Source of the DNA: Spodoptera frugiperda
Taxonomy: Eukaryota > Arthropoda > Insecta > Lepidoptera > Noctuidae
Length of the DNA stretch: 64,000 nucleotides
Direction: 5' to 3'
Assembly: GCF_023101765.2 (NCBI RefSeq)
Contig: NC_064237.1
Span: 2,471,501 to 2,535,500 of the forward strand
Under the pieces are notes generated by a model. That model was not told where the DNA came from. It saw only the letters and a program-made list of their open reading frames with translations, and did no database searches. Shown here piece by piece: positions 1-7,724 of the stretch. Every line of letters begins with the position of its first letter. The stretch's first letter is position 1. The position numbers and the translations under genes are program-made.

Positions 1-7
1 GACTGCA

Positions 8-217
8 ATGAATAAGGAGAAGTTAGAGTATTTTACGAAGCAACAAATACTACGAATGAATCCCAAAACTCGACGGATTTACATTTTGAGAATGCAGTTA
101 AAACATACTTATAGTATGAATGACGTTGCGAGGCAGAGTAATAGCAGAATAAATAAACCAAATATTGTTTTGCCCTTTGCTTTAATTATTGTCACCCTTA
201 TCTACATCAATTTTTAA
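8..217 (+). CDS. small ORF with C-terminal hydrophobic tail, possibly a last exon
   Basis: A 69-codon open frame runs from ATG at 8 to TAA at 217. The first half is rich in Lys, Arg and Gln. The last ~18 residues (starting NIVLPFALIIV) form one hydrophobic segment ending almost at the stop, as in a tail-anchored membrane protein. A poly(A) signal lies about 110 bases downstream. It begins at the window edge, so the ATG may be an internal Met of a longer last exon. I do not recognise the family. A chance ORF is possible, but a hydrophobic tail followed by stop and AATAAA argues mildly for a real 3' end. Confidence 0.4.
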   Translation: MNKEKLEYFTKQQILRMNPKTRRIYILRMQLKHTYSMNDVARQSNSRINKPNIVLPFALIIVTLIYINF

Positions 218-326
218 ATTTTGTTGAATCCGCACTCTCATATTGTTATTCAATTTGAATATGTACCTAGGATTTACGAAATATATCATAAATATTTATA
301 TTAAAATTGTTTTATTTCGTAAAAAT

Positions 327-332
327 AATAAA
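327..332 (+). terminator. poly(A) signal AATAAA for the first small ORF
   Basis: AATAAA lies in an AT-rich stretch 110 bases after the TAA of the ORF ending at 217. No other coding frame on this strand would use it. Confidence 0.35.
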
Positions 333-922
333 ATAGTATGAAGAGGTTTCGTCAAAATGCGAACTACGACTAAAAGGATTAAGGAAACGGAAAACATGTA
401 ACGTTACTTTTATAAACATTTCTTTGAAAGAACTTTACAGTAATATTACCTGTTTAATTTAATAAATTAAATATTAAAATTTACATTTGTATAGTCTTTA
501 TATCTTACTATAGAAACTTTTGAGAATAAAATTCTGACTGAAGTAATCATGAAAAGAAAACACTGTTCGTTCGCGTTTCAAATTTTAAACTTACTTCCTG
601 ATCAAATTGCATCCTTTTACTGGCATTGATTTACTTTTCTTTTTACAAAATAACTATTAACATTAAAAAATATCGTATTATATTTTATTAAAATAGCTAT
701 TACTTAAATTCATGTAAGGTAATCTAATTGAATTATTTGATAAGTTAAAATTGAAGGTCACGGGGTCGAGCTTCCATTTTGTTGTCAAATCGCCATTTTC
801 TTTTTCTGAGAAAAATATCGACTCCGCTTGTTTCTTTTATTGGGAAATCACGGACAGCGCGTCTACGTCGTAAAATATTTTCGTAAATATTATTGTAAGA
901 AAAATATTTTTATTGGCTAAAA
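333..922. promoter_or_regulatory. intergenic DNA and probable promoter/5' leader of the RRM gene
   Basis: No coding frame is visible. At 774-800 two CCATTTT-like motifs (CCATTTTGTT and GCCATTTTC) sit ~20 bases apart. GCCAT is the core bound by Pho/YY1-type factors in insects, so these are candidate promoter-proximal sites. The transcription start cannot be placed from sequence alone. Confidence 0.25.
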
Positions 923-3900
923 ATGCCTCCTGTTAAGCATTATTCGTCTAGTGAAGTGAATCAGTATGAATTATCATCAAGACTTTTATCCCTTACTGAA
1001 AATAATACCTCCTATACTCTTACTCAAATAAATGGCCAAAGGATTTATAGAAAGGCTCCTCATGCATGGAGTGGTCCAGAACCTTCAAGGAATTGTGAGG
1101 TAAGTTTGACGTGTAGGTACTTACCTACTTACAAAAATGTTATTTTTACGTACCTACCTACTTAGGTAATAAAACTAGCTTTTTTTTTGTCTTAATTCGA
1201 CGCCCTCGTCTTTGGGCGCCGGATAATTCGTAAAAGCTCATGAACTAAAGTTTAAATCGCTGTCGTAGCGCGGTTTTGTTTTACCGGTTTGACGCTATTC
1301 TTTTGTGAAGCCCACTGCGCAATTTGGTAGATGTACCTCGGACCAAACCAAAGGTGTGCCGTATCCATCTGTGTATCTGTATCCATCTGTAACTATCCAT
1401 CCATCCATCAAAGCATTCCATCATACTTAATTAAGAATTTCTTATTAAAATGGATTAATTGAAAATACGAGCATTGACTGCACTCTAGCAGACCAACTGC
1501 AGACAGTTGCCATCGGCGTTGTTATTCTGTTATGTTTAAGAGTAGATAAATATAGTACCCGCTTCCCACGTGTAGTTCGTATATAAATGAACAATTTATT
1601 AATTGCCCTTTACACTGCTGAAAAATTTTTCCGACGTATTTTGGCGCCAAAGTTACTTAAATCCACTTGGACAGTGCATTTATTGTCGAAATGTTGACAG
1701 CCGCCTACTGGCAGCTACCTGCTACTATATCTACCTAGGGTTGCCAGGTCGCCAAACCTAAAAGCCGGACAGTCCAGCCAGCTTGGCCGGACATGTGAGT
1801 ATAAAAGGTCGAACACCTATAAGATTGGGAATTTCGCGACTAACTAATTATTGTTAGGACAAAAAAAGGAATATCAAAACCAAGCGTTTTTATGTTTACC
1901 ATAAACCCAACAAAAGCCGGACACCATCCGAATACTATTAATTTTGGCCGAACACGCAATCAAAAAGCCTGATCATGTCCGGCTTTATCCGGACGCCTGG
2001 CAACGCTATTACTTACCCACTATGCTTAGTAGGTCCCGAACTGGGATTCGATTCCGAGATTTAACTGAGTCTTACCTACATAGTTTATTGGTTTACAGAT
2101 TAGGAGCGAAACATAATAATTATGTCGAGTGTTTTGTTGCGTTGCGTGTGTGTTTTTGTGTTGCAACTTGCAACTCTGCCGCGGGATACTTAGGCGGCTA
2201 GATGTAGCGCTCGCTACACTCTGTGGCTGTTGATACGGCACTTTGCGTGTGCTCAAATTTCATTCGGCAAACTACTAGATGCTCGCTTGGTTCTTATATT
2301 AAGTCCTGACTGCCAATAGAAAACTGTTGAACTTCAACAGTTTGGTCTTCGAACTTCAACAGTCTTAAAACGAAAGTTTGCGCTAACTATCAACATAATA
2401 TTGTCAGTGCCGGCGTTAGGGGGGCGTGAAAAAATTAAAAACTACTACTAACACTTGATATTGCTTCCCTCAAGTGGGCGCCACAATATTTTCGCCCGGG
2501 GTGTCAGTGGCCCTCACGCCGGCACTGAATATTGTGGGCAATATTTTGTACAACATTTTGCATGTCCAATTGACTTGCGATACGAGGCTTTATTTAGTAG
2601 ACGAATCTGGTGACATATTTAATATTAGCCTCGAATTGTATCGTAGGTACAGCAATAGACACGCAACGTTGCACAATATCGCGCATCGTGTTAGTGGTTT
2701 TATGGATAAGTCGGCAAATTAACAGACGAATCACCTGATGGTAAGCAATTATTGTGCTTATGGACATCTGAATAAGAGAATTTGAGATTCGGGGATTGGA
2801 GAGGTTGGGCGGCAAATTTGACCTTCAGTAACCTGTGCTGTTTCATGCCGATTTTTATTCTGAAGTCGTGGTAGCACTCTGTTCTAGCTGGTCCACTCCA
2901 AAAAGAAGCGTGGTTCTCCCAGACTTAAAACCATTTCATTAGCTAACTACAACAGTTTAGGTTGTTTTAGTGGATAGCAGCTGCCTCTAATATTATTGTA
3001 TTGATATTAATCAGAATTAACTCGTTATCTTGTGCGCCTTAAACTTGCACTAAGCAAATTGTTTCTTTCGGTTTCAATACTCTTTATATACCGTAGGTGT
3101 TTATTGGAAGAATCCCTCATGACTGCTTCGAAGACACTCTGGTGCCGTTGTTCCGTCAAGCTGGTGAGCTGTTTGAGTTTCGGCTCATGATCAACTTCTC
3201 GGGCTGGAATAGAGGGTAAATAAAAGTGGAAGAAAAGATTGTATTATTTTATTACTTTATACGCATGCAGCTAATGTTTTACGTTTAATTTTGTTCTTGT
3301 TCAGATATGCCTTCGCGATGTACACAACTGATGCCGAAGCAAGCAATGCTATTCGTATGTTTAACAACTACATGATAAGACCTTCTTGGCAACTGGGTGA
3401 GCGATAATCTGTTGCAATGTTACATAATTACAGTGTTGTCTTATATTTTTGCTTAGGAACATTTAAAATCAAATAAATCGTTTTTAGGTGTGTGTCCATC
3501 CATTAATAATTGCCGCATATTCATATCACGTATACCACCGACTACTCCGTCTGCGGAGATTATCCGCTTGTTATACGCGCTGACGGACGAAGTGCAAGAA
3601 GTGCGTATCCGCCGGTCGATTGCTTCGTGCGCAGCAATTGTTGAGTACAAATCTCACCGTGGTGCTGCTATGGCCAGGAAGGCCTTGGTAGCTGCCGCTG
3701 CTGCTGCTTGGGGATGTGGCGCTAGACCTGCTGTGGACTGGTCACTCCCACAGTCACCGCAACTGCTCAAACAATATCGAGAGGTATTTCATTTCTACTA
3801 CTAAAAGTTGTGTGTGTCGGGAGTTGACGATATGGTTGCTAATCTCTATTATATTAAGGTGGGACGCTGGACTCCCGAACGTGGAGTGGAGTTGACTCGC

Positions 3901-4394
3901 GCACCCGAAGAACCCGCAACTACGTCGCCGCCGCCTGCTGCACCGTCCTACACGCTTGAACCATGGTCTCAAGCGCGTCGTCTGCGCATGATTCATGAAG
4001 CCCAACGTAGTGCCGCTGCTGCTGCTGAGTAAGTTTTTATTAAATCTTAAATTTGATCATTTTGCTCTATTATTTATAGGTAGTCATCATTTTATTACCA
4101 TAATCATTGAATAACAGAGCTGTTTGAAATTGTAAGTTTCTTTGTCGTAACAGGTGGTCAAACCGTATTAACAACGGCATGGAGTCTCTGGTATCGTCTA
4201 TGACTTCGCTAGGTTTCGGAGGTGGGTTGGGGCTAGCAGGCCGTGAGGCTGGTGTCTGGGCACCCCCTGGAGCTCCTGGAACTGGTCTGGGTGCTCCTCG
4301 CATGCCCACACCACCGCAGCCGCGTGACTTTAATCCATGGACTGCGCGCCATCCGCTGCAGGAGTTCATCACTCCCGGCAAGGATAGCCAGTGA
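923..4394 (+). CDS. two-RRM RNA-binding protein, RBM46/A1CF/DND1-like
   Basis: Six exons chain in phase: 923-1099, 3097-3215, 3305-3396, 3488-3783, 3859-4028 and 4154-4394. They total 1095 nt and encode 364 residues. All introns are GT-AG. RRM1 starts at about residue 60 with RNP2 VFIGRI and has RNP1 RGYAFAMY near 97-104. RRM2 starts near 139 with CRIFIS. The linker phrase GVCPSINNCRIFIS and the later YKSHRGAAMARKAL and VDWSLP are typical of the hnRNP R/Q, A1CF, RBM46 and DND1 group. These proteins bind AU-rich mRNA and act in editing, germ-line mRNA control or translation. RRM2 lacks a good aromatic RNP1 and carries an Ala-rich insertion. The tail (from ~285) is rich in Gly and Pro, with no third RRM and no recognisable dsRBD. 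The overall length is close to vertebrate DND1. A germ-line role is inference only. The start ATG opens exon 1 after a TA-rich leader. Confidence 0.85.
1738..2006. mobile_element. MITE with GTTGCCAGG terminal inverted repeats and TA flanks
   Basis: The left end reads GGGTTGCCAGGTCGCC and the right end, on the other strand, GCGTTGCCAGGCGTCC. Both are followed within ~25 bases by AAGCCGGAC. TA dinucleotides border both ends (1736-1737 and 2007-2008), as expected for a TA target-site duplication. The ~270-bp body has no coding frame and further copies of CCGGAC. This is a non-autonomous DNA transposon. The TA duplication suggests, but does not prove, a Tc1/mariner-type mobiliser. Confidence 0.7.
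2405..2527. mobile_element. hAT-type MITE with perfect 8-bp target-site duplication
   Basis: The 123-bp element starts CAGTGCCGGCGTTAGGG and ends with the inverted form (CCCTCACGCCGGCACTG). The octamer AATATTGT is present immediately outside both ends, at 2397-2404 and 2528-2535. CAG-type termini with an 8-bp duplication define the hAT superfamily. There is no coding capacity, so it must have been moved by a transposase encoded elsewhere. The perfect duplication indicates a fairly recent insertion. Confidence 0.85.
2698..2815 (+). repeat. diverged fragment of a MITE family with CACCTGATGGTAAGCAAT subterminal motif
   Basis: The stretch with TTATGGATAAGTCGGCAAA, CAGACGAATCACCTGATGGTAAGCAAT matches the ends of the element at 39038-39355. 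Only one end is recognisable here, so the copy is truncated or degenerate. Confidence 0.5.
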
Positions 4395-5180
4395 GTGCAT
4401 GCGCTATTTGTTCTGAAACGGGACAGTTTTACAATTGTATTGATAAATGATTAGTGGTCCTTGTCGTGCAACTTAATTAAGTTACAGTTGTAATTACAAC
4501 TATTTGCCGCGAAGCCAAAATTCGTAAACTAGGTCAACTAAAGAAAGAAACACACGGCAAAAAAAAACTAATGATTTCAAAGGGTTCCCAAATACTAGCC
4601 ATGAATACCATGTTTAACCATCTCATAATAAACGCGATATTCATCATGAAAATCAATATACGCGCCGTACAACTGTCCCGTTTCTCCGATTTCGTTTAAG
4701 TTTTGTTGATGTTGATTAATTTATTGCATGATTAAGGGTGCACAATGTTTGTCTCGTTAGCATGTCGCACTTAGAGTGAGTTTGATGGAGTGTGGGAGAT
4801 ACAGAACGTATACAGGGTGCAGATTTGAAACCATGACAGAACTCGGGAGCATGTTACGGAAGTAAAAAATGTTCAATTTAAAATAAGGTTTCTGGCCAAT
4901 AGTTAAAAACACAGCTATAATAAATTATTTAAGATTGGCCGTCTTTCAGAATAATTCGTCACCGGCGATTCTGAATATTTCAGAATCGCCCAACATGTCA
5001 CGCACACAGCGTAACAAGACAGCGTCGAAGGTCAGTGGGCGGGGCTACGCGAGACGCCGCGCGAGTAGGCAGTTAGAAAGCGAAAAGAAAAATAATCACC
5101 AACATTTATTTATTATTTGATTGTTAACACATTTTCAATAATCTTAGAGTGCAGAAACAATCAATAAAAAAGTAGTACTC
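4395..5180. other. 3' flank of the RRM gene; one exon-like stretch
   Basis: A TAATAAA poly(A)-like motif near 4626 may end the RRM transcript. The stop codon at 4392-4394 overlaps a strong donor-like GTGAGT at 4391, so an alternative splice is possible. The stretch 4950-5028 is bounded by TTTCAG and AAG/GTCAGTG and is open in one frame (starting NNSSPAILNISESP). However, joining it to the 4390 donor runs into a stop after a few codons. I do not assign it to a gene. Confidence 0.3.
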
Positions 5181-6580
5181 GTATCTTCAAAGAAAACGTA
5201 GGTATCAGCTGATTCATAACACTTACGTACCTAATGATTTACTTATTACGTTTTATTGCAATCCTGTTGGATACTAATAATTTAAAACTTAGTTATTTAA
5301 GGTCTGAATTATGAAAACACATCGCTACGAAAAGGTAGGTAGGGATCTAATCCAAACGCTCAGCTGTTTGCGAGCATAATCTTAGGTACCACTACCTACT
5401 AACTAATATCAACAAACACATTGTACGTAGGTAAGTTCAACCCAAAGTTTTATTCGTGTTTTAAATCGAATGATGTAAAATTTTGTTTCCTATTTGAATT
5501 AAGTCGACTTATTAGTAACTGACTATAAGTTTACTTATTATTCTGCGCCATAGGTACAGTATTTATCAGTTGATTCATAATAGCTAATGAATTATGATGT
5601 ATTAATTAAATTTTATTGGCATCCTGCTGAATACGTAAAACAACCAATTTCAAACTTAGAATCGTAAGATCGGGATAATAAACACACATGGGTAAGTAGG
5701 TAGTCCAAGCGCTCAGCTGTTTGCGGGCGTGATGTTAGATAAGTAGTTTACTAACGTATTCTGTCTACCTAGATACATTCAGTTCAAAGTTTTAAATCTA
5801 AAAATGGTTTCATCAGCACAACATACGTACGTACTACGTACCTATCACCTACTTTATTGTTAGTTTGTTATTGCCTAACTAACTTCTAACAATTAGTATA
5901 CTACTTACCTACTTATTATCATTTCATGTATGTTCCTGCGGTAGTTATCAGCTGATTCATCGTAGGTACTAGTTAAGTAAAGATTTGCTTATTACGTCTT
6001 ATTGCAATCCTGCTGAATATCGCTCAGCTGTTTGTTTCATTTTTGTGTGTTGGAACAATTTCTTTAAATTCATCGATCCTATTGATGCGTTCTTAATCCG
6101 ATCTAAAATAAACTAGTTTCTGCTAGCGGTCTAGCTATTTAATCAGAATATCGCAGTGGCGGGCAACAACCGATACCATAACGAGTCGCGGGTTCGATTC
6201 CAGCATGGAACAACTCTGTATAAGTACCTAATCCACAATTTGTTGTATCGGGTCTGGGTGAGACGTAGTTATGTGAATTCAGTAGTTATGTAAAAATTGA
6301 TATTTAGAGAGCCAAAACTACTAATGTAATTTGAAAGTTAATATCAAAATACGCATTGTACGAGTACGTAAGTGTCCAAATGTTTATTCGTGTTTTAAAT
6401 CGGTTGATTATAAAATTGTCGGTCAGTGGGTAGCCTTAGGGGCGGATTTGTCTTTCCTATTTATGCATTGATATTCCGCATACATACCTACGATAGTTAC
6501 CAGCTGATCAGCTGATTCGTAATAAGTACATACTAAATGCGTTTCCTATTGGTGTAACTAATAAACAATTTCAAACTTAG
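5181..6580. repeat. four diverged copies of a ~360-bp unit
   Basis: The phrase ATCAGCTGATTCATAA followed ~35-60 bases later by TTTTATTGCAATCCTGCTGAATA recurs at about 5205, 5568 and 5945, with a weaker copy near 6502. A second landmark, CGCTCAGCTGTTTG, recurs at about 5358, 5710 and 6022. Spacings of about 353-377 bases point to an old tandem array. The last interval is longer because of a SINE. There is no coding frame. Confidence 0.6.
6150..6300 (+). mobile_element. tRNA-derived SINE
   Basis: A polymerase III B box GGTTCGATTCC lies at 6191-6201, with an A-box-like TGGCGGGCAAC ~35 bases upstream. It is followed by the GGTCTGGGTGAGA motif also found after the B box of the copy at 25700-25830. 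The ends are not sharp. Confidence 0.6.
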
Positions 6581-7153
6581 TAATGGGCCAGTGGGTATCC
6601 TTAGGGACGGAATGTACAAGTAAATAAATTACATAAATATCTACCTGTGTCACTCGGAGTCCGGAGATTTTGTTCGTCTTCGTAATCTACCTATGCACAG
6701 TAACATAGGTATGCACTACGTCACTGATTGACTATGTAACACTAAGACACTTATTTTGAATGTGTTTCAAGCACTAAACTTCTTACAGTCACTGGGTAAT
6801 AGCCAGCATACGTAATTGTCATGCCTGTGTAGGTATTTTCTGGACGAACATTTGAATAACTCGACGGAGAATTTTTCTACCGGTGGCGGGAAGGTAAACT
6901 ACCTAGACTAAGTGTCTGTTATCATCATAAACACTAAACTTTGATAATTAATAAGACGGGAGTTCAAGGTCATGCATAAGAAATTTCGCAAGCGACTGCC
7001 ACCGGCAGTGCCAAAACATAAACTGAATGCGTGTGCGTGCGCGCCACAGGGTGAGGGTGCTAGGGGGCGGGGCTTGTGGAGCGTTCGCGTTTCTTATTGG
7101 AATTTTAGGGAATTGGTAATAATGTCAAATACGTGTTTGAGTTTGTGTGCGTG
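6581..7153. other. intergenic DNA with no recognised gene
   Basis: I see only AT-rich sequence and a short GC-rich patch at 7020-7090. The 13 bases just before 7154 (GTTTGTGTGCGTG) are the left flank of the DIRS insertion. Confidence 0.4.
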
Positions 7154-7201
7154 TAATAACAGCGTTTTACCTGAAATAAAACGCTTATTAAATACTTACC
7201 T

Positions 7202-7352
7202 TATTTGAAGCTTACTATTTGAGATAGGCCCTACCTGATTTCCGGCTACATATGTCCTTCTCCTTCACTCTTATACGTCTGTCTCGCTCGCACTATCCCC
7301 ACCAGGCAGGTCCGAGCTCGGTTGGAGGGTCGAGGACGTTCTCAAATCATTG
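7202..7352 (+). repeat. DIRS terminal inverted repeat, 3' side of the element
   Basis: From TTTGAAGCTTACTATTTGAG to CTCAAATCATTG it matches the reverse complement of 12311-12460 with about one difference (GCTTAC versus GTTTAC). Confidence 0.9.
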
Positions 7353-7380
7353 AGTCGAAAATACCAGGCAGAAATTATTT

Positions 7381-7478
7381 GTAAGCTTCAAATAAGGTAA
7401 GTATTTAATAAGCGTTTTATTTCAGGTAAAACGCTGTTATTAAATTCTTGACCGTTATTTGAAGCTTACTATTTGAGA
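7381..7478 (+). repeat. DIRS internal complementary region
   Basis: Bases 7381-7442 are the reverse complement of the left end (7154-7215). Bases 7439-7478 are the reverse complement of the right end (12440-12478). The two parts overlap on TTA/TAAT. The region thus stores the circle junction and is expected to template joining of the ends during replication, as modelled for DIRS1. Confidence 0.88.
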
Positions 7479-7724
7479 CGTGTTTGTTATCGCCTGGTGG
7501 TGGGGACGCCAATGTGAAATAAAAGCCATTTGAAAGATAGTGTGATATTACATAAAAATCAGCTTTAGTATGTGTAAGAAATAAATAACACTTTATATTA
7601 TGGGATCATACTTTATTTTCTTTACAAACAATCACTAACAAATCTTTACTAACAACATTCCTCTGTTACAAATAATCAATCAATAATCAATAAAAATAAT
7701 TGGTATTGATAATAATAATAGACT

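Larger units (their letters stand above)
1100..3096 (+). other. intron 1 of the RRM gene, repeat-bearing
   Basis: Donor GTAAGT at 1100 and acceptor ending AG at 3096. The intron holds short ATCC/ATCT tandem runs near 1366-1410 and three repeat insertions listed separately. It also has small hairpins at 2204-2219 and 2323-2343. No exon-like frame with matching splice phases was seen. Confidence 0.75.

Noticed and set aside
8..217. Calling the first ORF a named mitochondrial assembly factor
   Set aside because: A basic N-terminal part with a C-terminal membrane tail fits many small proteins and I recognise no diagnostic motif.
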